This document shows, piece after piece, positions 18,901 through 28,989 of a DNA stretch of 64,000 nucleotides (its first letter is position 1; each line of letters opens with the position of its first letter). The stretch covers positions 109,182,965 to 109,246,964 of the forward strand of contig NC_081844.1 of the NCBI RefSeq assembly GCF_963259705.1. Direction: 5' to 3'. The DNA is from Myotis daubentonii (taxonomy: Eukaryota > Chordata > Mammalia > Chiroptera > Vespertilionidae). Under the pieces are notes generated by a model, which was not told the origin of the DNA, searched no databases, and worked only from the letters and a program-made list of their open reading frames with translations. The translations under genes and the position numbers were made by a program.

Positions 18901-19112
18901 CAGAGGTTCTCAACCTGTGGGTCGCGACCCCTTTGGCGGTCGAACAACCCTTTCACAGGGGTCGCCTGAGACCTTCCTGCATGTCAGGTATTTACATGAC
19001 AATTCCTAACAGTAGCAACATGACAGCTATGAAGTAGCAACGAAAATAATGTTATGGTTGGGTCACAACAGGAGGAACTGTATTTAAAGGGCCAGGAGGT
19101 TGAGAACCACTG
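18901..19112 (+). mobile_element. Second SPIN-like hAT MITE with 8-bp target duplication
   Basis: 212 bp with ends CAGAGGTTCTCAACCTGTGG and GGTTGAGAACCACTG. Duplication CCCTCGAC (18893-18900) / CCCTAGAC (19113-19120), one mismatch. The interior (AACAGTAGCAACATGACAGC, GTTATGGTTGGGTCA) differs from the copy at 13725, so it is a different subfamily. Confidence 0.9.
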
Positions 19113-19414
19113 CCCTAGACCATGGCAGGACCCTCTGGAAACCCCCTCTTTCAGTCATGATGCCTTTAATGCAAAAGAAAAGAAAAGGAAACTGACTCAA
19201 CGGCTTAAACAAGGCCCTCGGTTACGGCAAGAAGTAAGGAGTCTGAGGAGGGAGTTTCCAGGGTTAGTTCCCTCTGCCGTTCGCGGGAATGACCTGGGAC
19301 TCCGGCTGCTCGCCGTCCTCACCGGCAGCTCTGCCTCGGGCTGAGCCCCGAGTCCCAAGGCGGCTGCCGGGGCTGCAGCCGCGTCCGCCCCACTTTATCC
19401 AAACGAGGCTTTTG

Positions 19415-19630
19415 TGCCGAAACCGGTTTGGCTCAGTGGATAGAGCGTTGGCTTGCGGACCGAAAGGTCCCAGGTTCGATTCCGGTCAAAGGCATGTACC
19501 TGGGTTGCGGGCACATCCCCAGTGGGGAGTATGCAGGAGGCAGCTGATTGATGTTTCTAAACTCTCTATCTCTCTCCCTTCCTCTCTGTAAAAAATCAAT
19601 AAAATATATTAAAAAAAAACAAAAAAAAAT
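19415..19630 (+). mobile_element. VES SINE with target-site duplication
   Basis: Full-length plus-strand copy with an A-rich tail. Direct repeat GAGGCTTTTG at 19405-19414 and 19631-19640. Confidence 0.95.
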
Positions 19631-19640
19631 GAGGCTTTTG

Positions 19641-21664
19641 GCCACTTCGGACCCTCCCGCGTCGCGGTCACCACGTGCGGAGAAAACGCCAGCGGTGCGA
19701 GGGCGATGGAGGCGCGGGGGGCCGCTGGCGTGTGTAACTGAGCGGGGCCTGCGCTCCCTGAGCTCCTTCCCTAGCAGCCCGAGGGCGGTGGGGGAGCCGC
19801 GGGGCTGGAACCTGATGTGCGCAGGAAGTGTAACTGTAACCTGGTCTCGAGTCCTGGGTGGCGCCTCGGGGACCAAGCCACAGGCCCCGGGGTTTGCTGC
19901 TCACGCTCACCCCGGAGGGAAACGCTGAGTTCAGCGACGCGGTCAGGATGTGAGTGTCTCTCACCCGAGGCCGCAGGCCCCAGACGCCCGCCCGCACTCA
20001 GCTCTCCCCGGGAGAGGATGTCTGCAAACCCAAGAGCCTCTCCCAGACCGCCGGCCACCTTCCCTCGCTCCGGGCCGGGAGTGGAGCCCACCCCTACAGC
20101 CGTGCCCAGCTGGATTCAAGCCGGAAAGAACCGGAAGCAGGGACTCCAACAGACACGTGCACACCCGGGTTCGGAGCAGCGTAGTCACACGAGCCAGAAG
20201 CAGAAGCAACCCTGATGCCCATCGGGGGAGACGTGGAGAAGCAAAGTGCGATCTCTGCGTACAATAGCATGTTAATCACGCCCTGGCTGGTGTGGCTCAG
20301 TGGATAGAGCGTCGGCCTGCGGGCTGAAGGGTCCTGGGTTCGATTCCGTTCAAGGGCACATGCCCAGGTTGTGGGCTCGATCCCCAACAGGAGGCGTGGA
20401 GGAGGCAGCCAATCAATGATTCTCATCATTGATGTTTCTCTTCCTCTCCCAAATCAATAAAAACATATTAAAAAAAAAAAAAGGGGGGGACGTTCTCACA
20501 CCTGCCACAGCATGAATGAACCTCGAGGACACTGCCCTGAGTGAAATAAGCCAGACTCAAAAGGACAAATGCTACACGGTTCCATTTACAGGGGTCCCCG
20601 CGAGTCTCCCTCATAGAGACAGGAAGTTGCACGGGGGGTGCAGGGACTGGGCGGGGGCGGGGGTGGGGGGAGTAAGTGGAACAGCGTTGGTGAACTGACC
20701 AGGCCTGGCTTGGTGACTAAGATGCCACAGAGACATGAAGGCTGGGGCAGGACCACACACAGGCCTCGGGGGCGGAGAGCTCGGGTGGACATGCCAGCCT
20801 TCAGCAAAGAAACAGGCTGCACGTGGACGGTGCGTGGCCTCCCGGATTCCGCCCTTGCCTGTCCTCTAACTTCCTTTCTCTCTCTCTCACCTCAGTTTGT
20901 CATCCATGAAATGGGTACAGCACTGCTTCCCTCTCAGGGCTGTGGGGAAAGGTCCTGGGAAGGGCGCTGCGTCCCCGGAGCCGGCAGGGGAGGCGGTGTA
21001 GGGGCCGCTGGAGTAGGATGGGGTGCCAGGGAGGAGAGGGTGTGGAGAGGACAGCCCTGGGGGTCTGAGCCCAGGGATCAGCCTGGGAGGTTTGAGCAGG
21101 GGAGGCCCTGCTGCAGCTGCCGCCCGCCCGGAGGGGAGTGGTTGAAGGAGCCGGCCTGTGGCTGAGGGGGAGCCGAGGTGAGGTGGCAGGAGGGTGAGTC
21201 AGCAGGGAAGGGGGCAGCCTGGGAGGATGCGCCTGGAAAGCAGTTTCAGTTTTGGGGGCAGAACTCTGACACAGCAGGAGAGCCGCGAGCAGCGCCAAAG
21301 AGCCCTTGGGAGCCACAGCCTGTTGAGGTCAAGGCCACGGGGGCCGGATGGAGCCTCTGCTTCCCACTGTCCTCCGACCTCCACCCCCAGCCCCACCGCA
21401 TGAGGCCATGATGGAGAGGATGGGGTGCAAGGCCCGGGCGCCCGCAGTGGCCACTGCCCCCAGCAGCGGGGCCAGCCCCACGGGTCACAGAGGGGCCAGA
21501 GGGCGGCAGGGTCCCCAGCCTGTGGCCCAGTTGGGGTTTTCTGGTAGAGCCAACGGAAGGCAAAATCCTAACCGAGGGGCCCTTAGAAGCCGCTCTGCTC
21601 CCCCTCCCCCGTGCGCCAGGCTGACAGACCGCGGTGCTGGGCCTGCAATCCCCCTTTTCTTTTT
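19641..21664. other. Intergenic sequence around one VES SINE
   Basis: Apart from the SINE at 20281-20481, no gene or clear repeat is recognised. A short G-rich run is at 20645-20670. Confidence 0.5.
20281..20481 (+). mobile_element. VES SINE
   Basis: GCCCTGGCTGGTGTGGCTCA through AATCAATAAAAACATATT and an A12 tail. Confidence 0.94.
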
Positions 21665-22130
21665 TCAATATGTTTTTATTAAATTTTAAAGAGAAGGAAG
21701 GGAGAGGGATAGAAAGAGAGAAACGGCCCTAGCTGGTGTGAGTCAGTGGATAGAGCGTTGGCCTGCGGACTGAAGGGTCCCGGGTTTGATTCCGGTCAAG
21801 AGCACACGCCTCGGTAGCAGGCTCCCGGCCCTGGTCCCCTGGTCCGGGGCATGCTGGAGGCAACCAATCGATGTGTCTCTCTCACATCGGTGTTTCTCTC
21901 TGTCTCCCCCTCCCCATTCCACTCTCTCTAAAAATCAATGGAAAAATATCCTCAGGTGAGGATAAAAAAAAAGATGAGAAACAGATGAGAGAGATTCATC
22001 GATTGGCTGCCTCCTGCACGTCCCTAATGGGGATGGAGCCAGCAACCTGCACATGTGCCCTGACAGGACTCGAACCATGACCTCTTGGTTCACAGGTTGA
22101 TGCTCAACCACTGAGCCACGACGGCTGGGG
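21665..22130 (-). mobile_element. VES-like SINE interrupted by another SINE
   Basis: The tail part at 21665-21726 and body/head at 21973-22130 form one minus-strand copy. It is broken by the plus-strand SINE at 21727-21972. A GAGAAAC duplication is visible at both junctions. Confidence 0.8.
21727..21972 (+). mobile_element. Bat SINE (longer subfamily) nested in a SINE
   Basis: CCCTAGCTGGTGTGAGTCAG through AAAAATCAATGGAAAAATAT and CCTCAGGTGAGGATAAAAAA. The tail differs from standard VES. Confidence 0.88.
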
Positions 22131-22280
22131 CCACAACCCCCTTTTCATCGGGGTCCAGGGCCTGGCTCGTTCAATTCCCCGTGAGCGGCCAAGATGTGGA
22201 CACCAGCAACCTCTCGCAGACGGGCAAGAGCATGTGCTGTGCGACTCCCCTGCCTGAAGCTCAAGAACAACAGTCAGGCT

Positions 22281-22556
22281 GCTCTGGCCTGTTTGGCTCA
22301 GTGGGTGGAGCATCCACCTGTGGACCAAAGGGTCCCGGGTTCGATTCCGGTCAAGGGCATCTACCTTGGTTGCAGGCTCCGCCCCGGCCTGAGCCCTGGT
22401 CGGGGCACATGCAGGAGGCAATCCATCGATGTGTTTCTCTCACATCCATGTTTCTCTCTCTGTCTTTCCCTCTCTCTCCCACTCTCCCTAAAAATCAATG
22501 GAAAAATATCTATCCCCGGATGAGGGTTAACAAAAAAATGTAAAAGCTAAAAAAAA
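22281..22556 (+). mobile_element. Bat SINE (longer subfamily)
   Basis: CTGGCCTGTTTGGCTCAGTG head, B-box GGTTCGATTCC, tail AAAAATCAATGGAAAAATAT, then GATGAGGGTTAACAAAAAAA. Confidence 0.9.
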
Positions 22557-22629
22557 ACCATTTTCCTTGTGAGTGACTGAGTCCTGGAGCCAGGGCAGGG
22601 TGACCAGGCAAGGGCTCAAGGTGCGGAGT

Positions 22630-22934
22630 GCGGAGACCAGAGGCTGGGGGACCAGAGGCTGGGGGACTAGAAGCTGGGGGACCAGAGGCTGGGGGACCAG
22701 AGGCTGGGGGACCAGGGGCTGAGGGACCAGGGGCTGGGGGACCAGAGGCTGGGGGACCAGAGGCTGGGGGATCAGGGGCTGGGGGACCAGGGGCTGGGGG
22801 ACCAGAGGCTGGGGGACAGGGGCTGGGGGATCAGGGGCTGGGGGACCAGGGGCTGGGGGACAGAGGCTGGGGGACCAGAGGCTGAGGGACAGGGGCTGGG
22901 GGACCAGAGGCTGGGGGACCAGAGGCTGGGGGAG
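22630..22934. repeat. 15-bp minisatellite, about 20 copies
   Basis: Unit GAGGCTGGGGGACCA with minor variants (GGGGCTGGGGGACCA, single-base losses). Runs of five G in each copy make the plus strand strongly G-rich. Confidence 0.96.
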
Positions 22935-23596
22935 GCTGTCCTCCCAGACAGCGCCCAGAGGCTGTGATTGCGCCCAGACTGGCCCTTATCTCCAAGGCAC
23001 AGGCGGGGCCCATGGTCTCAGGAAGGAAGGAAGGAGAGCACAGCAGGCCTCTCTCCGAAGGCCCAGGCCCTGCCCAGCCCTCCCCAGGCACCGCGTCCCC
23101 CCTCCAGCCTGGTCTGTCTCCACCCAGACCCCCAGCCCTGGAAACCCGGCCCCCCTCCCCCGGCACAGGGCCACCTGACAGGGAGCGACAGGATCGGTCC
23201 TCGCGGAGGCCAGCGCACTGGGCGTGACTTTCTGGGACAAAGCCCGATGGAGGAGGCCTCTTCCCGCCTCTTCCCGCCTCTTCCCTCCTTTCCTTTCCCC
23301 GGGAGCAGTGGGGCCTGAAGCCGGAGCCCCGCTAGTGGAGAGGGCCCGTGGGGGTGGCCAGCGTGGGGGTGGCCAGCGTGGGCTGGGGCGCCTCTCGGCA
23401 GGAAAGCGAGGGGTCCACGCCCGGGGGGGCTGGGGCCAGGGGACTGAGATGACCCGCAGGTGCAGGAGGACAGGACGGCAGCCAGGCTCCGGCCGGAGCG
23501 AAGAGGCAGTTACCCCGAAAGGGCCCCCAGTCCACACCAGCATTCCTCCTTCACTCACCCAGCCAAGTCCAGGCGGAATCGGGCCTTTAGTCACTG
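22935..23596. other. Unique spacer between two tandem-repeat arrays
   Basis: No gene recognised. A 10-bp CCTCTTCCCG repeat (about three copies, 23257-23290) and a duplicated GGTGGCCAGCGTGGG (23353-23382) are present. Confidence 0.6.
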
Positions 23597-24763
23597 TGTG
23601 TGTGTGCGCGTGTGTGTGTGTGTGTCTGTGTGGTGTGTGTGTGTGTGTGTGTCTGTGTGTGTGTGTGTGTCTGTGGTGTGTGTGTGTGTGTGTGTGCGTG
23701 TGTGTGTGTGTCTGTGTGGTGTGTGTGTCTGTGGTGTGTGTGTGTGTGTGTGTGCGTGTGTGTGTGTGTCTGTGTGGTGTGTGTGTCTGTGGTGTGTGTG
23801 TGTGTGTGTGTGCGTGTGTGTGTGTGTCTGTGTGGTGTGTGTGTCTGTGGTGTGTGTGTGTGTGTGTGTGCGCGTGTGTGTGTGTCTGTGTGGTGTGTGT
23901 GTCCGGTGTGTCTGTGTGTGTGTGTCTGTGTGTGTGTGTGCGCGCGTGTGTGTGTGTGTCTGTGTGTGTTTGTGTATGTGTCTGTTTGTGGTGTGTGGTG
24001 TGTGTGTGTGTGCGCGCGCGTGCGTGTGTGTCTGTGTGGTGTGTCTGTGTGTGTGTGTGTCTGTGGTGTGTGTGTGTGTGTGTGTCTGTGTGTGTGTGGT
24101 GTGTGTTTGTGTATGTGTCTGTTTGTGGTGTGTGGTGTGTGTGTGTGTGCGCGCGCGTGCGTGTGTGTCTGTGTGGTGTGTCTGTGTGTGTTTGTGTATG
24201 TGTCTGTTTGTGGTGTGTGGTGTGTGTGTGTGTGTGCGCGCGCGTGCGTGTGTGTCTGTGTGGTGTGTCTGTGTGTGTGTGTGTCTGTGGTGTGTGTGTG
24301 TGTGTGTGTGTCTGTGTGTGTGTGGTGTGTGTTTGTGTATGTGTCTGTTTGTGGTGTGTGGTGTGTGTGTGTGTGTGCGCGCGCGCGTGTGTGTGTGTCT
24401 GTGTGGTGTGTCTGTGTGTGTGTGTCTGTGGTGTGTGTGTGTGTGTGTGTGTGTGTCTGTGTGTGTGTGGTGTGTGTTTGTGTATGTGTCTGTGGTGTGT
24501 GGTGTGTGTGTGTGTGGTGTGTGTGTGTCTCTGTGTGTGTATATGTGTGGTGTGTTTATGTGTGGTGTGTGTGTGTGGTGTGTCTGTGTGGTGTGTGGTG
24601 TGTATGTGTGTGGTGTGTATGTGTATGTGTGTGCGTGTGGTGTGTTTGGTGTGTGTGGTGTGTTTGGTGTGTGTGGTGTGTTTGGTGTGTGTGTGTGGTG
24701 TGTGTGTGGTGTGTCTGTGTTTGTGGTGTGTGGTGTGTGTGCGTGTGTGTGTGTGCGTGTTTC
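23597..24763. repeat. Complex TG/TCTG/CG repeat block, about 1.17 kb
   Basis: Almost only T and G, with interspersed TC, GGTG and CG alternations. Higher-order structure is visible: a unit of roughly 66 bp repeats at about 23690-23890, and a longer unit containing TTTGTGTATGTGTCTGTTTG plus a GCGCGCGTGCGTG run recurs at about 23960-24500. Open frames of over 400 codons in several phases are artefacts. Confidence 0.96.
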
Positions 24764-24799
24764 CTAGACTACGGTGGGCAAACACACCGCTCACCTGGC

Positions 24800-25420
24800 A
24801 ACCATCAGCTTGTCCTCTGTGTCTATGACTTTGTTCTGTGTTGGTTCATTTACTGTGCTTAGACTCGACGCAGGAGGGAAAGCCTGGGGGTTTGTCTTCC
24901 TCCGTCCAACTTACTTCACTCCGCACAGCACCGCTGCCCCATCGCGCTGTTGCTCACGTAGAGTCCCCGCCTGTCCCTGCTGCGTCGCATCCCTTGCACG
25001 CCCGTCCCACGTCCTCACCCGCTCGGCTCTGGGGACACCCGGCTGCCTCCCAGCCTCGGCTGACAGGGGCGCGTGTATCTTGTCAATCAGTGTTTTCATT
25101 TTCTTCCGTAAACACCCAGACCTGGAATGGCTGGGGCTGGTCCTAGTTTTAATTTTTTGAGGCGCCTCCATGGCGGCAGCACCAATTTACACCCCCCTCC
25201 CCCTCCCCCCACTCCCAGCGCACGAGGCCCCCGTCCCCGCATCGCCGCCAGCTCTGGGCGCTCCTTGTCTTTTGCGGGTCGCCCCTGGTGGGCGTGAGGT
25301 GGGTCTGGATCCCTGGTGAGCAGCGACGTGAGCATCTTTTTGTGTCTGTTGGCCATCGGTGTGTCCTCTCGGGACACATGTCTCGTCGGATCCTTTTCAG
25401 GAAGCTTCTGTCTGCCTTGC
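24800..25420 (-). mobile_element. Degraded L1 remnant
   Basis: Phrases typical of antisense L1 3' sequence (TTGTCTTCCTCCGTCCAACT TACTTCACT, GAGCATCTTTTTGTGTCTGT TGGCCATC) in diverged, GC-shifted form. Confidence 0.5.
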
Positions 25421-25570
25421 TAATTACCATGAATGAAGGGCTCGCGTTTGGTGAAGTTACAGGTTAACTTGTGGATTTGTATCTGATACAAAACCAAAGA
25501 TTGCTCTTGATCGTCTCAAGGAGCAATCAGGGTTTTAAATGGAGTTTCAGAATCTCGCCCTGGCATTTTA

Positions 25571-25624
25571 AACTGATAAGAACAGATACTACACTCGATC
25601 TTAGCCAAAAGACCGAGAAGCGAT
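25571..25624 (-). pseudogene. U2 snRNA pseudogene, 3'-truncated
   Basis: The minus strand reads ATCGCTTCTCGGTCTTTTGG through TGTTCTTATCAGTT: the first 54 or so nt of U2 snRNA, including the branch-point recognition region, with two differences. No promoter elements and no rest of U2. Flanked by CCCTGGCATTTTAAA (25558-25572) and CCCTGGCACTTTAAA (25627-25641), a target duplication of L1-type retroposition. Confidence 0.93.
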
Positions 25625-25656
25625 CACCCTGGCACTTTAAAATGAATCATACAGAC

Positions 25657-26226
25657 AGGTTATTTTGATTTTCTGAATTATATAAATCATCCCATTCGAT
25701 TAAATGCCTTATTGATTGTACTGTGGATATGCCATGGGTTATGGTCACACTGGTCTTAGGAAACACATTTTCCTTCACCTGGGAAGGACAGCACAGTTGT
25801 CCCAAGGTCAGAGGGCTCTAGACCCAAAACTGTAATTTGGATAACATGCCTAAGTTTAACCCAGGTTACCCAAGGGCTCTAGATAATGTGTTTATAACAT
25901 GCTGTTTAAACTGCTTTTTGCAAACTAGGTTCCTCATTCCAGACCCGCGGGCTCTAGATAATGTATTTCTGTCAATTCAGTGACCCCGAGACCCAAAACT
26001 ATGATTGACATGCTTAATTCTGCTTCTGTAAACGGCTTTTTGCGAGCCAGGTTCCTAATTCCAAACCTTGAGATGTAATCAATACCTTTGTGATCTTTGC
26101 CTATTTAAGTCTGGTTTTGCCACCATCTTATAACTATGAGATTTGGGGAATGGCCCCTCATGGTCCCGGACTACAATAAATGTGACTCTTTAATTCGAAA
26201 AATAAATAAATAAATTAATTAATTAA
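25657..26226 (+). mobile_element. LTR-like retrocopy with target-site duplication
   Basis: 570 bp flanked by TTAAAATGAATCATACAGAC (25637-25656) and TTAAAATGGATCATACAAAC (26227-26246). Near the 3' end is AATAAA (26176-26181), about 18 nt before an A/T-rich tail (AAAT and AATT units, 26199-26230). Inside are gapped tandem repeats starting GGGCTCTAGA (about 25813, 25874, 25949), like U3 enhancer duplications of LTRs. Family not recognised. Confidence 0.6.
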
Positions 26227-26249
26227 TTAAAATGGATCATACAAACCCC

Positions 26250-27148
26250 TTCCCAGAGGGCTCTTGGCATCAGCTTTACCATCTCACTCTTCCCTCATTG
26301 ATTAATGAGTTGAATTAACTCTTTGACAACTGTGTATTCGCTAATTGTACAAGAGTCATGATTTTAGCTTTTGGGAAATTATACTTTGACACAGGGCCCT
26401 TCTACCTCCCCACCTTGGTCAAGTCTGGGCTGGGGGTGGGGTCAAGGCCTGGTCACCCTGAGGGCTCCCCCACTTTGCTCCCAGGTCAGAAACACTGCCC
26501 TACGCACCCTGACATCTGGACAGAGGCCTCCTTATTACGCCTTTCCGACCTGAGGACCTGGGGTGTCACTCCTGGCCCTGCGCCCACAGACAGTCCCTGA
26601 CCTTGTCTGCCAGGCGATGTCGGCTGCCACCGGCAAGCAGGGTCAGGCTGAGGCCCTGGGGAGCTATGGATGCTGTGAGGCCGGGGAGATAGGGCCAGGC
26701 ACAGCCCAGGGTGGCCAGTCAGTGTCTTTCAAGGCCTGGTGTGATGCCAGCGGAGCTGGACATCATGGTGAGGACCACCTCCACTAACGTCCCTGAGCCC
26801 ACTCTGGGACAAACCCTGGCCAGCCCCCAGCTGGGCAACACAGGGATGTCACCTCCAGCCCCGCTACTGCACTGCCCAACCCCACCCACCCTCTTACCGG
26901 CTGGATGAGCTCCTGCTCTGTACCCCTCCCCTCCCCTCCAAGTTCTGCCCACCTCTCACTGCGCTGGAACCTGGTACTCTGGGAATCACCGCAGCTCTTT
27001 CCTCTAACCCTGCCGGGACAGGTCCCCGCCTCTGGGAGGGAAGAGGCAAATTCAGTTGCAATGTCACCGCTTAAATATATAATGATTGGATACTTGTATA
27101 TGACATCTTTTCAACTCAGTGCTTTTTTTTCTTTTTGTCCAATAAGCT
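26250..27148. other. Unique intergenic sequence
   Basis: No gene and no clear repeat recognised; moderate GC, with short open frames only. Confidence 0.55.
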
Positions 27149-27149
27149 T

Positions 27150-27336
27150 CTTTAAAAAAAGTGTTTTTATTCATTTTAGAGAAAGAGTGAGAGCGAGAAA
27201 AACATTGATGAGAGAGAAGCATCAAACAGCTGGGGATCAAGCCCACAACCCGGGCATGAGTCACTTCCGAGGGAACGGAACCAGTGACTCCTGGTGCACG
27301 GGCTGACGCTCAACCACTGGGCCACACGGGCCAGGC
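27150..27336 (-). mobile_element. VES-related SINE
   Basis: GTTTTTATTCATTTTAGAGA tail to CAACCACTGGGCCACACGGG CCAGG head. The B-box area is diverged. Confidence 0.85.
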
Positions 27337-27408
27337 CCAGCAACTTCTATATGGTCTGGGGACTCTTCTGGGGACGACCCGCCCAGTTGGCGTGCCAGGC
27401 GCGTCTCC

Positions 27409-27425
27409 GGCGCCACCTGGTGGCC
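27409..27425 (-). promoter_or_regulatory. CTCF-like motif
   Basis: The minus strand reads GGCCACCAGGTGGCGCC, a very good CTCF core. Confidence 0.55.
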
Positions 27426-28034
27426 GCTGGGTGCCCACGCACCCTAATCGGGAGGTGGGAGGTGGCGCCGGGCTCCTCCGGGGCTGCCGGGCCTGGGTGG
27501 CGTCCAACCCGCTTCCGCCCTCGGAGGAAACAGGCGCCTCGGCCGTCTCGGTGGCCGCGGCCGGCTTCCCCGGGGAGGGCGCCCGGGCGCGGGGCCACGC
27601 TGGACGCACCATTCGCCAGCGCAGTGCGCCACCCGCTCCGCCCGGTTTCCGCATTTGCAAAACTGAGGCTCAGTTCTTCGAGCATTGGCGCCGCGGCCCT
27701 GGTCCAGCGCTCGGACCTTCACCCAAGCCTGCCCAGCAACGCCCCTCCCCTCCCTCCCCCCAGCGGCCCAGGCTGCCACCGGGGGTATGGTCACCCCGGA
27801 AGGCCGCTAACTGATCCCCTTTATCCAGGAGGCAGTTAGTCCCGGAGCGGGCCTGACCCGCTGCTGAGTCACCCGGGAAGTCCAGGCGGGACCGACTCTG
27901 CTCGCCCGCCACCTGCCAAACGCTGGGCCCCGGGGTTGGAAACAGAACCAGCCCCCACCCCACCCCAGATCCTCACCCCCACCTACGGCCAGGCTCAGAG
28001 ATGGAGGTTCCGGGAAGATCGGGAGAAATCCCCG

Positions 28035-28119
28035 CCACCCCACCCCACCCCACCCCACCCCACCCCACCCCACCCCACCCCACCCCACCCCACCCCACCC
28101 CACCCCACCCCACCCCACC
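28035..28119. repeat. (CCCCA)n pentanucleotide repeat, about 17 copies
   Basis: Uninterrupted CCCCA units. The minus strand is (GGGGT)n, a strong G-quadruplex-forming pattern. Confidence 0.97.
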
Positions 28120-28300
28120 GCGCAAGTCTCCGGTTCCTCCCTCCCTCCCAGCTCAGGCCGCACTCCCATCTTGAACGACCGCCCTCCCCCAACCCTGGGC
28201 TGGCGGTGCCCGCGAAGGCCTGCGGCGGGCGGGGAAAACGCGAGGGTGGGCGAGCCCGGGATCCGCGCGGACCTGGGTGGGCGGGGCCTCGGCCCTGGCC

Positions 28301-28406
28301 ACGCCCCCTCCCGCCAGCCCAGCCCCAGGAATGCCACGCCCCCTCCCGCCAGCCCAGCCCCAGGAATGCCACGCCCCCTCCCGCCAGCCCCAGCCCCAGG
28401 AATTCC
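28301..28406. repeat. 35-bp tandem triplicate
   Basis: Unit begins ACGCCCCCTCCCGCCAGCCC and ends CAGGAATGCC; three copies, the last slightly changed (AGGAATTCC). Confidence 0.93.
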
Positions 28407-28798
28407 GCTGAGTCACTTCCGAGGCTGCAGCTGCATCCAGAGTGAGAACGGGGAGCGCCGTTCGGTTCCCTACGCGGCAGCGTCCTCCCACGGTCACTGC
28501 CGAGGCCCCGGCCCCGGCGGGGGGGTGTCAGGGGCACCTACGAGCTGACCGCAGACGGTGGGGTGGGCACTCAGCCTGGCCGATCTATCCAGGTGCAAAC
28601 CGCCACCGGGGGCGCCACGTGCTTCATGGGCGAGTGGACCGGCGGGCGCCCCGTCCGCGTTCCCGGTGAGAGGCTGCCGAGCGCAGCGGGAGGACAGGCG
28701 CGCCGGGCTCGCGTCCTGCCGGTTCCCTGCGGGCGTGGGCGCCGGCTTTGGGTCTATTGTCTCCCAGCTTCGCGGCGAGTCTCCGCCCGAGACTGCAA

Positions 28799-28817
28799 AC
28801 TACAATTCCCAGAATTC
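28799..28817 (+). promoter_or_regulatory. ZNF143 (SBS)-type motif
   Basis: ACTACAATTCCCAGAATTC, one base from the usual ACTACAATTCCCAGAATGC. This long motif is characteristic of active CpG-island promoters and of loop anchors with CTCF. Confidence 0.65.
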
Positions 28818-28847
28818 CCGGCCGCCCGGAATTCCTGCTGGGCTCTG

Positions 28848-28866
28848 CCAACAGGGGGCGCTGGGG
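28848..28866 (+). promoter_or_regulatory. CTCF-like motif
   Basis: CCAACAGGGGGCGCTGGGG, a strong CTCF core match 31 bp from the ZNF143-type motif. Confidence 0.6.
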
Positions 28867-28989
28867 ACCTCAACCCTTCTGCGGGCCCTGGGCGCCTGTG
28901 GACTGTTTCGCTTGTGATCAATGATACTCAGAGATGCCGGCTAAGCATCATGGTTTTAAAATTCCTAAGTCTTTAAAGTGTGTTTTTGT

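Larger units (their letters stand above)
27340..28930. promoter_or_regulatory. CpG-rich block with CTCF-like and ZNF143-like motifs
   Basis: CpG-dense sequence between FSCN1 and ACTB with no recognised coding gene. Contents: CTCF-like motif on minus at 27409-27425 (CCACCAGGTGGCGCC), MARE/ARE-like TGCTGAGTCAC near 27862, a (CCCCA)n tract, a 35-bp triplicate, a ZNF143-type motif at 28799-28817 and a CTCF-like motif on plus at 28848-28866. It could be a boundary element or the promoter of an unannotated non-coding RNA. Confidence 0.5.

Noticed and set aside
22630..22934. CRISPR-like array
   Set aside because: Direct 15-bp repeats with no spacers in a mammalian genome: a minisatellite.
22986..24828. 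Open frames of 400-600 codons rich in HT or CV residues on both strands
   Set aside because: They are translations of the TG/CG repeat block; the composition is the repeat itself with no domain.
25571..25624. Functional U2 snRNA gene
   Set aside because: Only the first 54 or so nt are present, flanked by a target duplication, without PSE or DSE promoter elements.
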